Shown piece by piece: positions 13,877 to 21,211 of a DNA stretch of 64,000 nucleotides. The translations under genes were made by a program, and so were the position numbers. Position 1 is the first letter of the stretch; every line of letters begins with the position of its first letter. Location of the stretch: contig CAUEMA010000007.1 of assembly GCA_959018755.1 (NCBI GenBank), positions 38,618-102,617 of the forward strand. The letters are read 5' to 3'. The notes below the pieces were generated by a model. The model saw nothing but the letters and a program-made list of their open reading frames with translations, did no database searches and was not told where the DNA came from. The stretch comes from an uncultured Collinsella sp. (lineage in GTDB: Bacteria > Actinomycetota > Coriobacteriia > Coriobacteriales > Coriobacteriaceae).

Positions 13877-14163
13877 GAAACCGCCCAGTACCCGGCAAGG
13901 ACCCACTCGCCGGTGTCCGAGGACTTTTCGGCGTTGATCTGGTACTCGAACAGATTGGCCGCATCCATGCTCGCATCGACAAACGGAACCAAGGACCCGT
14001 TCACCAGGCGGATGCCCATTGCCTCGACGGTAACGGTGTCCCCGCGCTCTCGGGAGATGAGCTTGGAGCCAAGGGCGACCGGGGTACCCGTGACCTCGTC
14101 GAAGATCTGCGGGATGACGGAGTCGTCCTCGTACGTGTACGCGCCGACGCTATAGCGAGCCAT
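13873..14163 (-). CDS. Phage-region protein, predicted beta-rich, unknown
   Basis: A 96-residue protein (MARYSVGAYTYEDDSVIPQI, LGSKLISRERGDTVTVEAMG, FEYQINAEKSSDTGEWVLAG). The alternating pattern predicts mostly beta strands. It is the only minus-strand gene among the lysogeny genes and has its own promoter (14297-14325). The convergent stops of this gene and the 13337 gene overlap in the palindrome CTAG. No family recognised. Confidence 0.55.
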   Translation of the reverse strand: MARYSVGAYTYEDDSVIPQIFDEVTGTPVALGSKLISRERGDTVTVEAMGIRLVNGSLVPFVDASMDAANLFEYQINAEKSSDTGEWVLAGYWAVS

Positions 14164-14220
14164 GGGTACCTCCAGGAGCGGGAATGGTGTTCATCACGAT
14201 TATGACCCGCGCCGCGGCTA

Positions 14221-14247
14221 GGTTTTTTCGGTTTTTCCGAAAAAACC
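14221..14247. other. Perfect AT-rich hairpin in leader
   Basis: GGTTTTTTCGG and CCGAAAAAACC (11 bp) enclose five bases. It lies in the 5' leader of the minus-strand 13873 gene, about 58 bases before the start codon. No T run follows in either direction beyond the stem itself, so a regulatory RNA structure is more likely than a terminator. Confidence 0.6.
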
Positions 14248-14296
14248 TCCAGCGGGCGCACCGAAACGCCAGTCGTTTCCTATTTTGCTGACCCCA

Positions 14297-14338
14297 GTTA
14301 AATGGACAGGCGGACCAGCTGTCAAAGATCCTTTGACA
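14297..14338 (-). promoter_or_regulatory. Promoter with overlapping palindrome for the 13873 gene
   Basis: On the minus strand TTGACA (14325-14320), a 17-base spacer and TTTAAC (14302-14297) make a good sigma-70 promoter. The -35 lies within the inverted repeat TGTCAAA-N5-TTTGACA (14320-14338), a likely operator. The rest of 14164-14473 holds the hairpin at 14221-14247 and the hicA promoter. Confidence 0.6.
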
Positions 14339-14422
14339 ACTCGAGACATGAAGAAATCCCGTGCGGCGATCTTGGCGGATCCGCGTGGTCAATAATAAAA
14401 CTGTAAATACTTGCTAGTTTAC

Positions 14423-14451
14423 TTGATTGTTAACTATCAATTGTTTATAAT
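14423..14451 (+). promoter_or_regulatory. HicAB promoter and operator
   Basis: TTGATT (14423-14428), a 17-base spacer and TATAAT (14446-14451) precede hicA by 23 bases. The -35 and spacer contain TTGATTGTTAACTATCAA, an 18-base near-perfect palindrome centred on GTTAAC. Binding there by HicB would block the polymerase, as expected for antitoxin autoregulation. Confidence 0.8.
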
Positions 14452-14473
14452 TTAATTGTCGAAAGGAGGAGAG

Positions 14474-14662
14474 ATGCCCAAGGAGCAGGAGCCCGCGCAG
14501 GTGCTCAAGCGGTTCAAGAAGGAGGGTTGGACGCTCTACACCGGCAAGGGCAGCCACGTGGTCGCGCGAAAAGACGGAATCCAGATCAGCGTGCCCACCT
14601 CCAAGAAGGAGATACCGATAGGGACGTACCGAAAAATAGCTAAGACGGCGGGGTGGCTCTAG
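14474..14662 (+). CDS. hicA: HicA mRNA interferase toxin
   Basis: A 62-residue protein. The core is VLKRFKKEGWTLYTGKGSHV, where GKGSH is the family signature with the catalytic histidine, followed by ISVPTSKKEIPIGTYRKIAK, the closing strand and helix of the HicA fold. HicA cuts mRNA when HicB is lost. ATG 14474 has AAAGGAGG upstream; the in-frame extension begins within that ribosome site. A good promoter lies 23 bases upstream, and hicB follows after 26 bases. Confidence 0.92.
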   Translation: MPKEQEPAQVLKRFKKEGWTLYTGKGSHVVARKDGIQISVPTSKKEIPIGTYRKIAKTAGWL

Positions 14663-14688
14663 CCCCGCCCCCTTGGGGGTCGAAAGAT

Positions 14689-15147
14689 ATGAAGACATAC
14701 GTTTACCAGGCGGTGCTCACACCCGACGAGGACGGCGGCTACGACGTGGAGTTTCCCTCACTGCCGGGATGCTTCACCTGCGGCGACACGATTGCCGAGG
14801 CCGCCGAGCAGTCCGTGGACGCGGCGAGCACCTACGTGGCCGCGCTCGTGAAGGACGGTCTTGCCGTGCCTGAGCCCGAGTTCATCGAGCCCGCAGACGG
14901 CGGGCTCTCCATGATGGTCGCCTTCTCCACGGACGAGGGATACATCGTGGAGGGCGAGACGGTCTCGGCGGCCGAAGCCGCGCGCAGGCTCTCCGTCTCC
15001 CCCGGCAGGATCACCCACATGCTCGACTCGGGGATCCTTACGGGCTACCGCAAGGGCCGCCGCACCTACGTGACCGTGGAGAGCATAGCGGCGCGTCTGA
15101 CCGACACGCCCCGCTCGGGCAGGCCCAAGCGCCGCGCAGTCGCGTAG
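14689..15147 (+). CDS. hicB: HicB antitoxin with C-terminal HTH
   Basis: A 152-residue protein. The N-terminal HicB domain is textbook: MKTYVYQAVLTPDEDGGYDV, then FPSLPGCFTCGDTIAEAAEQ. The C-terminal HTH (VSAAEAARRLSVSPGRITHM, SGILTGYRKGRRTYVTVESI) binds the operator. It parallels the left HicB (3630-4082) domain for domain, but the two are divergent, which should limit cross-neutralisation. The start at 14689 (MKTYVY) is chosen over an upstream in-frame codon; its ribosome site is weak, which would favour coupling to hicA. Confidence 0.92.
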   Translation: MKTYVYQAVLTPDEDGGYDVEFPSLPGCFTCGDTIAEAAEQSVDAASTYVAALVKDGLAVPEPEFIEPADGGLSMMVAFSTDEGYIVEGETVSAAEAARRLSVSPGRITHMLDSGILTGYRKGRRTYVTVESIAARLTDTPRSGRPKRRAVA

Positions 15148-15272
15148 CCGTTAGTCCGTCATAAAAGATGGACTAACGGCAGCAAAAAAGAAAACCCCAC
15201 CGCGCACGGCTGGAACCTTGGCGCGGTGGGGTGGTAGCAAGGATGCCGGAGTAACACGGAGATAGCTCCGGC
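15147..15272. other. Three hairpins between hicB and integrase
   Basis: Stem 1: GCCGTTAGTCC/GGACTAACGGC (15147-15157, 15170-15180), starting at the hicB stop. Stem 2: CCCCACCGCGC/GCGCGGTGGGG (15195-15205, 15221-15231). Stem 3: GCCGGAG/CTCCGGC (15245-15251, 15266-15272), just before the integrase. None is followed by a T run. Together they may insulate integrase expression or hide its ribosome site. Confidence 0.65.
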
Positions 15273-15288
15273 AACCTAGGGACATTAT

Positions 15289-16449
15289 ATGACACGCAAG
15301 CAGAGGCGCCGCGCGTGGGGCTCAATCACAGAGGCCAAGCGCGGCAAGAAATACATCCTCCGATGGCAGGAGAACACGCCGTGCGGACGCAAACGTAAAA
15401 CCAAGACGGTATACGGAACCTACCGCGAGGCGTGCGCCGAACTCGACCGCATCCACGTCGAGCGCGCCGATGACAAGCCGGTGCCGACCATCGCCCAGGC
15501 GTACGGCACATGGCTCGAACCGACCATGGCGGCACAGGTTTCCGCCGGCACGCTCGCGCCGAACACCCGCAACCTCGTCACAAGGTCGTGGGCAAACTAC
15601 GTCGGCCCCACATGGGGCTCGATGCCTGTCGACCAGCTGCGCCCCGTGCATCTGCAGGAATGGCTTCTGACTCTCCCCGCGGCAACGGCAGACACTGCCC
15701 TACTCACCCTGCGCAAGATTTACGGCACCGTGTCGGGCTTCGTCGTGCTGCCCATCGACCCATTTGCCGCCACCGTGAAATACACCATGCCCACCCGCAA
15801 AACCCGTGAGCGCTCCAAGCGCCTATATACGCTTGCCGAAGCCAAGGACATCCTGGAGCGCCTACACGGGACCTCGCTCGAGGCGCCGTTCATCATGGCG
15901 TGCTTCGGATCATGCCGGTCGGGTGAGTCGCTGGGCATCCGCATCGATGAGGTTCTGCCGTTCGCGACAGGGTCAACAACGCTCGCGACGGTCGACCTCG
16001 TTCGCCAGATGGAGCAAGCGGGCATCGAGCCCACGGCGGACGGCGTACTCAAGACGCGGAAGTCCATACGCACCGTCGTGGTGCTGCCGGATGCCGCCGG
16101 GCGCCTGCTCGAAATTGCAGGCGAGCGCCGCGCGGCAGGCTCCGAGTGGCTAGCAGATCGCGGGGACGGGCTGCCCATGAACCGAGGGATGTGCAATCAT
16201 AGATGGAAGAAATGGTGCGCAACCGAGGGCATCGAGCACATCCCATGGTCGAACCTGCGGAACTCGTGGCGCACCATCTGCGAGATGGAGCTGCACATGC
16301 CCTGGGACCTCATGGAGATGCTCATGGGCCACTCCCTGCCGGGCGTGTCGGGGCGACATTATATTCGCCCCTCCCGTGAGCAGGTGGCGCGTTCCGTTTG
16401 CGACGCACTTGGGATAAATTGGGATATTTCCAAACAAACCCGCAGGTAA
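15289..16449 (+). CDS. int: Phage integrase (tyrosine recombinase)
   Basis: A 386-residue integrase at the prophage edge, transcribed toward the chromosome. N-terminal AP2-like arm-binding region (WGSITEAKRGKKYILRWQEN), core-binding domain (PTIAQAYGTWLEPTMAAQVS), then the catalytic domain: box I Arg in FGSCRSGESLG, Lys in LKTRKSIRTV, SNLRNSWRT at box II, LMGHSLPGVSG, and the Tyr in RHYIRPS. Box II has Ser where the first His of HxxR normally stands and Asn after the Arg, a variation I recall from other Coriobacteria integrases. It would recombine attP with a chromosomal attB lying next to it. Confidence 0.93.
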   Translation: MTRKQRRRAWGSITEAKRGKKYILRWQENTPCGRKRKTKTVYGTYREACAELDRIHVERADDKPVPTIAQAYGTWLEPTMAAQVSAGTLAPNTRNLVTRSWANYVGPTWGSMPVDQLRPVHLQEWLLTLPAATADTALLTLRKIYGTVSGFVVLPIDPFAATVKYTMPTRKTRERSKRLYTLAEAKDILERLHGTSLEAPFIMACFGSCRSGESLGIRIDEVLPFATGSTTLATVDLVRQMEQAGIEPTADGVLKTRKSIRTVVVLPDAAGRLLEIAGERRAAGSEWLADRGDGLPMNRGMCNHRWKKWCATEGIEHIPWSNLRNSWRTICEMELHMPWDLMEMLMGHSLPGVSGRHYIRPSREQVARSVCDALGINWDISKQTRR

Positions 16450-16493
16450 AACGGGCGCGGTTAATAGTGGCAGTATTAAGATTCGCAGCCCAA

Positions 16494-16530
16494 AACCACC
16501 GCAAAGGGGGCAGACACCTTTGCGGTGGTT
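16494..16530 (-). terminator. Strong hairpin at prophage-chromosome junction
   Basis: AACCACCGCAAAGG (16494-16507) pairs perfectly with CCTTTGCGGTGGTT (16517-16530), a 14-bp stem with a nine-base loop. On the minus strand TTTTGGG follows, so it can terminate leftward transcription from the SGNH gene; on plus it lies 45 bases after the integrase. Confidence 0.65.
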
Positions 16531-16540
16531 CCCACAAACA

Positions 16541-16676
16541 TCTCGATCTGTAACAGTAGCTCGGCAAAATCGACCCTAGATGTTACAGATCGAGACAAAC
16601 GACCGATATCGACCTAAATAATCTCGATCTGTAACATCTAGCCCGTTTTCAGCCTTACAACTGTTACAGATCAAGA
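16541..16676. repeat. Four 15-bp repeats in alternating orientation, ~40-bp spacing
   Basis: TCTCGATCTGTAACA at 16541-16555 and 16622-16636; its complement TGTTACAGATCGAGA at 16581-16595 and, with one change, TGTTACAGATCAAGA at 16662-16676. Start-to-start spacing is 40, 41 and 40 bases. Each forward/reverse pair can fold into a 15-bp stem, so the cluster is two copies of an ~80-base hairpin unit. It occupies most of the gap between integrase and SGNH hydrolase and looks like a BIME/REP-type element or part of the attachment region. Confidence 0.85.
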
Positions 16677-16731
16677 CAAACCAACGAAACAAGCCGCCGC
16701 AAGGGGAACTTTTGTAGCGCTTTGGGCCGCG

Positions 16732-17391
16732 CTACTCTCCGAGCATCTCTTTGAGCTTGGCTGCCACGGCGTGGCCCAGGCTCTCGTGGCTTTCGGGCAT
16801 CATGTGCAGATAATCGATATCGCCCGGCTCGGCAAAATCGGCGGCATTCAAAAAGTCGCAGCCAAACTGTTCGGCAACATACTTATAGTATTCGGCAAAA
16901 TGCTCCGAGGCCTCGACGGAGTGCTCGTCAAAGTCGGTCATGTACACATCGGCGATCTGCGATTTAATCTTGATAGGCGCCATCAGCAGAATACGCGGGC
17001 AGGGCGCGGCTTCGGTCCAGGGAAACGCGCGGACGGTGCGAATCAGCGCCATGGCACCGTCAGCGATATCGGCAGCCCCCACGCTAAAGACCGTCTTGCA
17101 GTCGTTGGTGCCCAGCATAATCACGATCGCATCCAGCGGCTTATGAGACTCGAGCAGCATCGGCAACGCGCGAATGCCGTTGAGGTTAGTGTCCAGATGG
17201 CACATATCGTCGCGCACCGTCGTGCGGCCGTTGAGCCCCTCCTCAATCACATGCCAGCCCTCGCCCAGATCACGCTGTGCCACGCCGCACCAGCGCACAT
17301 CGTGCGCATAGCGCACCGCGGTGCCGTCGCGCATGCCCGCCGGATCATAGCCATAGGTATTGCTGTCGCCAAAGCACAGAATGTTTTTCAT
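16732..17391 (-). CDS. SGNH/GDSL-family hydrolase
   Basis: A 219-residue esterase/lipase-fold protein without signal peptide, so cytoplasmic. Block I is ILCFGDSNTYGYDP with nucleophile Ser; the block II Gly is in EEGLNGRTT; block III is IVIMLGTNDCK with the Asn; block V is DIDYLHMMPESHESLG with Asp and His. Substrate unknown: family members deacetylate sugars, cleave lipids or act as arylesterases. First chromosomal gene after the prophage, transcribed toward it, and followed by the junction hairpin. Confidence 0.9.
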   Translation of the reverse strand: MKNILCFGDSNTYGYDPAGMRDGTAVRYAHDVRWCGVAQRDLGEGWHVIEEGLNGRTTVRDDMCHLDTNLNGIRALPMLLESHKPLDAIVIMLGTNDCKTVFSVGAADIADGAMALIRTVRAFPWTEAAPCPRILLMAPIKIKSQIADVYMTDFDEHSVEASEHFAEYYKYVAEQFGCDFLNAADFAEPGDIDYLHMMPESHESLGHAVAAKLKEMLGE

Positions 17392-17410
17392 CGTAAGCCC
17401 TTCCTCTAGT

Positions 17411-17442
17411 AAAAAGCCGGCGGGAGCAGTCTCTCCTGCCGG
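17411..17442 (-). terminator. Intrinsic terminator after PARG-like gene
   Basis: CCGGCGGGAG (17417-17426) pairs with CTCCTGCCGG (17433-17442) with one mismatch and a six-base loop. On the minus strand CTTTTTAC follows. It lies 28 bases after the stop of the 17470 gene. Confidence 0.8.
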
Positions 17443-17469
17443 ATCGACCTATCTGTCAGCACATACCGA

Positions 17470-18588
17470 TTACAGGTACTTGTGCCAATCGTCATCGTCC
17501 TCATCGTCCTCGGCGGCAGCCTGGGCTTGCTCGGCGGCGCGAGCAGCCGCAGCGCGAGCGGCAACCTGGGCATAGGACTCCTCGTTGCGCTCGGGGAAGT
17601 TTGCCAGCACGTACTCGAACTTGGCAAAGTCCTCGTCCCAACGCGTAGAAGGCACGGCAAAGAAGACCTGCTTGACCTTAAAGTCGCCCGATGCGAGCTC
17701 CTTGCGGAAGAGCTCGGCCACGGCTTCGGCGTCAAAGCCGTTGTTGTCGCAGCCCCAAGCGCCCAGCACTAACTTTTCACGACCCAGCTCGTCGCAGATG
17801 GCAAGCACAAAGCGGATGCGATCGCGCAGGGCATCCAGCAAGGCATCGTCACCCACGCGATACTCCTGGCGAGCGCGCTTGGCGTTGGGCGCGGCGGCAA
17901 CGATTACGTCGGCATATGCATGCACGTGGTTGCGGTCGAAGCGCACCGCAGGCACCACCAGTGCACGGTTGCGGTAAAGCTCGCAGTTGATGTTGCGGCG
18001 ACGGTTCTCGCCGTACCACTTACGCTGCTTATCGAGGACGTTGTACAGATACGAATCGGCACAGAGTGTGGCCTCCTGGCCCAGATAGCCCTGGATGTAG
18101 CCACCGCCCGGATTGGTGAACGAGGCAAAGGCGAGCACAGCCATGTCGCAGAACTGCGCATAGCCGCGGCCGTTGTCCAGAATGGCCTGCGTGGCAGAGG
18201 CGTCGAGCACGGTGACCTCGGGCAGGACCGGAGCGGGCTTTTCGGCGGCAGGCGCGGGCTCGGCCTCCGCGGCCTCCTCTGCGGGCGCAGGCTCAGCCGT
18301 AACCTCGGTCTCTGCGGATGCAACCTCAGCGGCCTCAGACTCCTCGGCAAGCTGTTCCTCGGCAGTGTCGGCCGCTTGGGCCTTAGCCTTCATCGCCGCG
18401 ACAAATCCAGCAGGCATGCCATCGAACTCACGCACGCCGGCAAGCGAGCGCTCAATATCCTTGGCGCACGCTTCGGACACAGTCGCCACGTGACGCTCGG
18501 CGGCCTTGGCACGCGCCTCGCGCTTGGGATTGGGCTGTCCCGCGCGATTAGGCCTGCGGTTACGGTTCCTGTTGTCGACGTCTGCCAT
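17470..18588 (-). CDS. TIGR02452/DUF2263 macro-domain protein (bacterial PARG-like), catalytic motif altered
   Basis: A 372-residue protein. Residues 1-125 are basic then Ala/Glu/Pro-rich and probably disordered. The macro-type domain follows: VLAFASFTNPGGGYIQGYLG from residue 151, ELYRNRALVVPAVRFDR, ADVIVAAAPNAK and KLVLGAWGCDNNGFDAE. The last 30 residues are Ala/Glu/Asp-rich. Family members remove ADP-ribose chains with the signature GGG...QEE. Here the loop reads GGG (161-163)...Q171-E172-A173, so the second glutamate, the general acid in characterised bacterial PARGs, is alanine. It may bind ADP-ribose without cleaving it. Confidence 0.82.
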   Translation of the reverse strand: MADVDNRNRNRRPNRAGQPNPKREARAKAAERHVATVSEACAKDIERSLAGVREFDGMPAGFVAAMKAKAQAADTAEEQLAEESEAAEVASAETEVTAEPAPAEEAAEAEPAPAAEKPAPVLPEVTVLDASATQAILDNGRGYAQFCDMAVLAFASFTNPGGGYIQGYLGQEATLCADSYLYNVLDKQRKWYGENRRRNINCELYRNRALVVPAVRFDRNHVHAYADVIVAAAPNAKRARQEYRVGDDALLDALRDRIRFVLAICDELGREKLVLGAWGCDNNGFDAEAVAELFRKELASGDFKVKQVFFAVPSTRWDEDFAKFEYVLANFPERNEESYAQVAARAAAARAAEQAQAAAEDDEDDDDWHKYL

Positions 18589-18654
18589 AAGTGGTCACCT
18601 TTCTCGGTCTCTGCCGCTATCGGCTTTTCCCATCCATGATACCCCGCCGCACAC

Positions 18655-18680
18655 AAAAAAGACGGCCCCGAAGGACCGCC
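18655..18680 (-). terminator. Intrinsic terminator after BI-1-like gene
   Basis: On the minus strand GGCGGTCC-TTCG-GGGCCGTC forms an eight-pair stem (two G-U) capped by a TTCG tetraloop and followed by TTTTTT. It lies about 45 bases beyond the stop at 18727. Confidence 0.85.
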
Positions 18681-18726
18681 TTTCGTATCGAGTTGCGCGC
18701 ACGGCAAGCACCGCTGCAATTTGGCA

Positions 18727-19422
18727 CTAGTCGCGACGACCAAGGATGTTCAGAATGCGCAGGAACACGTTGATGATGTCCACGAACAGGTTGGATGCCA
18801 TAAGCACGGCGTTGGGCAGCGTGGGCGGCACCGTCGTTGCCACATAGGTGTCGTAGCCGATGAAGCCGGCGAACACCACAATCACGATCAGGTCGGTGAT
18901 GGACTGCGAAACGCCCATGAACATCAGCACGATCTCGACCAGAATCGTGGCAAGCAGGATGCCAAAACCAATGCCATACACACGCTGGAAGAACTTGGGG
19001 AAGGTCACGCCCAGCGCACCAAAGACAAAGGTGATGGCGGCCGTGGCGATAAAGGCGGTGTTAATGGTAGGCAGGTCGTAGTTGGCAAGACCAAACGACG
19101 CCGTCAGGCCAAAGGTGCTCGCAAAGACCACGTAGCCCACGAGTGACAGGCCCACGGACTGTTTGCTGGCAGCGGCCGACATCATGACCATGCCGACGAT
19201 GGTCAAAATAAATGAGCCAAAGACCAGCGGCAAAGCGGCGCCGCTCATCATCATGCGCGCAAACGACATGGTGCTCGTAAAGTAAGCACCGGCGCCCATG
19301 GCGCAAAAGCCCAAAAAGATCAGGGCAGACATGACAAGGTTGTACGCGCGCGGCGACATCTCCTTGGCACGGCTTGCGCCGGTTTCGATGGGGCCGTTCT
19401 GATAGCCCTGGATATCGTTCAT
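18727..19422 (-). CDS. Bax inhibitor-1 (TMBIM/YccA) family membrane protein
   Basis: A 231-residue protein with seven predicted transmembrane helices, e.g. YNLVMSALIFLGFCAMGAGA, LPLVFGSFILTIVGMVMMSA, FIATAAITFVFGALGVTFPK. The family aspartates lie in the last part (SITDLIVIVVFAGFIGYDTY, NLFVDIINVFLRILNILG). Bacterial members (YetJ-like) form pH-dependent calcium leak channels or interact with FtsH. ATG 19422 (MNDIQGY) has GAAAGGACG upstream; the longer frame lacks a ribosome site. Confidence 0.9.
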   Translation of the reverse strand: MNDIQGYQNGPIETGASRAKEMSPRAYNLVMSALIFLGFCAMGAGAYFTSTMSFARMMMSGAALPLVFGSFILTIVGMVMMSAAASKQSVGLSLVGYVVFASTFGLTASFGLANYDLPTINTAFIATAAITFVFGALGVTFPKFFQRVYGIGFGILLATILVEIVLMFMGVSQSITDLIVIVVFAGFIGYDTYVATTVPPTLPNAVLMASNLFVDIINVFLRILNILGRRD

Positions 19423-19505
19423 ACTTCGTCCTTTCAAAAAGTGCCGTGAAAGACGGCACAGCAGATGACAAGATTCCTGCCATTGTACCCGAATGCCGCG
19501 CACTC

Positions 19506-19844
19506 TTACCTGCGGCGTTCACTCTCAAGTGTACGGTCGAATGCCCACACCCACCAACGCATCAGATGAGCCTGCGAGCCATCCGGTCGCTCGCGCGCCT
19601 GTTCTTCCAGATACAGTTCGGTCGCATGCCCGCCAAAACGAACCTTATAGGTCGCCGTACGAATGCCGTGAACCGTTAGGCCAAAACCGGTGGACGAGAC
19701 AATCTCGTCAATCGTAAAACAGCGGCCGTCGACCCAGCAGACGGTAACCGGCACGACTTGTCCGCCCGCGAGGATGCGGGCCACGACGTCCACATACTGC
19801 TTGTGCACGCGCCGAGTTTTGCCGTCTGTCTGTCGATATTCCAT
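19506..19844 (-). CDS. Small conserved hypothetical protein
   Basis: A 112-residue protein (HKQYVDVVARILAGGQVVPV, CWVDGRCFTIDEIVSSTGFG, ATYKVRFGGHATELYLEEQA). The pattern, a strand pair with WxDGRxFxIDE then a glycine-rich strand and a hydrophobic end, resembles a small Firmicutes/Actinobacteria protein family without assigned function. ATG 19844 has AGGGGAC directly upstream; a GATAAT -10-like box lies only a few bases before it, so the transcript leader may be very short. Confidence 0.6.
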   Translation of the reverse strand: MEYRQTDGKTRRVHKQYVDVVARILAGGQVVPVTVCWVDGRCFTIDEIVSSTGFGLTVHGIRTATYKVRFGGHATELYLEEQARERPDGSQAHLMRWWVWAFDRTLESERRR

Positions 19845-20032
19845 GTCCCCTATTATCGAACGCATGTTTGCATATTGTAAAGCGAACAGACTGTGATTTT
19901 GGGATGTTGGGACGCGCGCGCATGTCCTCATGGCGTGTTAGCAAAAAGAACACCCGCGGTCAACAGGGCTAATGTTCAATGTTAGTGCCAAAAAAATCAC
20001 TTCTCCCATCAGAACTCGGTAAAGAAACCCAC

Positions 20033-20064
20033 AGGAGGTGATACGATTTATCATGTTTTTGTAA
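20033..20064 (+). promoter_or_regulatory. Isolated perfect Shine-Dalgarno with a three-codon ORF
   Basis: AGGAGGTGAT (20033-20042) is a full anti-16S match but lies 52 bases before the PiT start, which itself has only a poor site (GAGAAAG). Ten bases after it come ATG TTT TTG TAA (20053-20064). It may be a leader mini-ORF or a ribosome standby site. The remaining part of the 250-base gap 19845-20094 shows nothing else I can support. Confidence 0.5.
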
Positions 20065-20094
20065 CGTGCCTGCAAACTTCGAGAAAGCCCATAT

Positions 20095-21144
20095 ATGGAC
20101 GTAACGTTCTCAACCTTCCTCGGCCAAATTGTGTCGAACCCAGTCCTTGCCGTCACCGTGATCCTCGCGCTCGGCGCCATCTTCGTCAATGGATGGACCG
20201 ACGCGCCCAACGCCATCGCGACCTGCGTCACTACGCGTTGCATGCCCGCCCGCGCCGCCATTCTCATGAGCGCCGCATTCAACTTCCTCGGCGTGCTCAT
20301 CATGACGCACTTTAACGCGAGCGTCGCCAACACCATCTCACATATCGTCGACTTTGGCGGAAACAGCACCATGGCGCTCGCGTGCCTCTGCGCGGCGCTG
20401 TTCTCCATCGTCGTCTACGGTGCCACGGCATCGCGTTTTGGCATCCCCACCTCGCAAAGCCACAGCCTTATCGCCGGCCTGACCGGTGCCGCCATCGCCC
20501 TCGGCGGCGCGAGCAGCGTCAACGTCCACGAGTGGATGAAGGTCATCTACGGCCTGGCGCTCTCCATCGGCCTGGGTTTTGTCATGGGCTGGGTCCTGTG
20601 CAAGCTCGTCTCGATTCTTTTCGCCGCCGCCAACAGACGACGTGCCAATGTCTTTTTTAAATACGCTCAGATCGCGAGCGCTGCGGCCATGAGCTTTATG
20701 CACGGCGCGCAGGATGGACAGAAGTTCATCGGCGTGCTCTTTTTAGGCGTGGCCTTCGCCAGCGGGCAGACGAGCGTCGGCGACGCCGGCATCCCCATCT
20801 GGATCATGCTGCTGTGCTCGGCCACCATGGGCATCGGCACCAGCGTGGGCGGCGAGCGCATCATCAAGTCCGTCGGCCAGAGCATGGTTAAGCTCGAGAA
20901 GTATCAGGGCTTCTCTGCCGACCTCGCGGGCGCCGCGAACCTGCTACTTGCCACCCTTACCGGCATCCCCGTGTCCTCCACGCACATCAAAACCTGCGCC
21001 ATCATGGGCGTCGGCGCCGTCAAGCGCCTCTCGGCCATCAACTTCGGCGTGGTCAAGGACATGATGTTCACCTGGTTCTTCACCTTCCCCGCCTGCGGAC
21101 TCATCAGCTTTGTCATGGCCAAGCTGTTCATGATGTTCCTCTAG
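20095..21144 (+). CDS. pit: PiT-family low-affinity phosphate transporter
   Basis: A 349-residue protein with about ten transmembrane helices. The two repeated PiT signatures are present: NGWTDAPNAIATCVTTRCMP near residue 32 (GANDxxN-type) with FGIPTSQSHSLIAGLTGAAI near 125, and GAQDGQKFIGVLFLG with TGIPVSSTHIKTCAIMGVGA in the second half. It imports metal-phosphate with protons. The next gene, after 67 bases, is its usual DUF47 partner. It complements the high-affinity Pst system at 26-30 kb. Confidence 0.95.
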   Translation: MDVTFSTFLGQIVSNPVLAVTVILALGAIFVNGWTDAPNAIATCVTTRCMPARAAILMSAAFNFLGVLIMTHFNASVANTISHIVDFGGNSTMALACLCAALFSIVVYGATASRFGIPTSQSHSLIAGLTGAAIALGGASSVNVHEWMKVIYGLALSIGLGFVMGWVLCKLVSILFAAANRRRANVFFKYAQIASAAAMSFMHGAQDGQKFIGVLFLGVAFASGQTSVGDAGIPIWIMLLCSATMGIGTSVGGERIIKSVGQSMVKLEKYQGFSADLAGAANLLLATLTGIPVSSTHIKTCAIMGVGAVKRLSAINFGVVKDMMFTWFFTFPACGLISFVMAKLFMMFL

Positions 21145-21211
21145 CCACGCTGAGCGTCCATCCGGACCGCAATACCTCGCCCACCCGTCTTCGCCTCGAA
21201 AGGACCCACCC

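Larger units (their letters stand above)
1..16450. mobile_element. Prophage, right part (left end outside window)
   Basis: A contiguous block of phage genes: portal, large and small terminase, HNH nuclease, late regulator, replication-organiser-like protein, ParB-like protein, divergent XRE repressors and an integrase facing the chromosome. Almost all lytic genes are on the minus strand, while the lysogeny genes (repressor, HicAB, integrase) are mainly on plus. The right boundary is placed after the integrase stop at 16449, because a chromosomal SGNH hydrolase starts soon after. The attachment core cannot be fixed without the left end. Capsid, tail and lysis genes must lie to the left of base 1. 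Confidence 0.93.

Noticed and set aside
14150..14392. 80-codon minus-strand frame upstream of the 13873 gene
   Set aside because: It spans the promoter, palindrome and hairpin there, has no ribosome site, and reads as non-protein-like sequence.
14474..15147. HicB HTH considered as the phage excisionase
   Set aside because: The full HicB N-terminal domain and the adjacent HicA explain it; the 11661-11921 HTH protein is a better excisionase candidate.
16450..16731. tRNA as prophage attachment target
   Set aside because: No cloverleaf or TTCGA arm is visible; the inverted repeats here are too long and regular.
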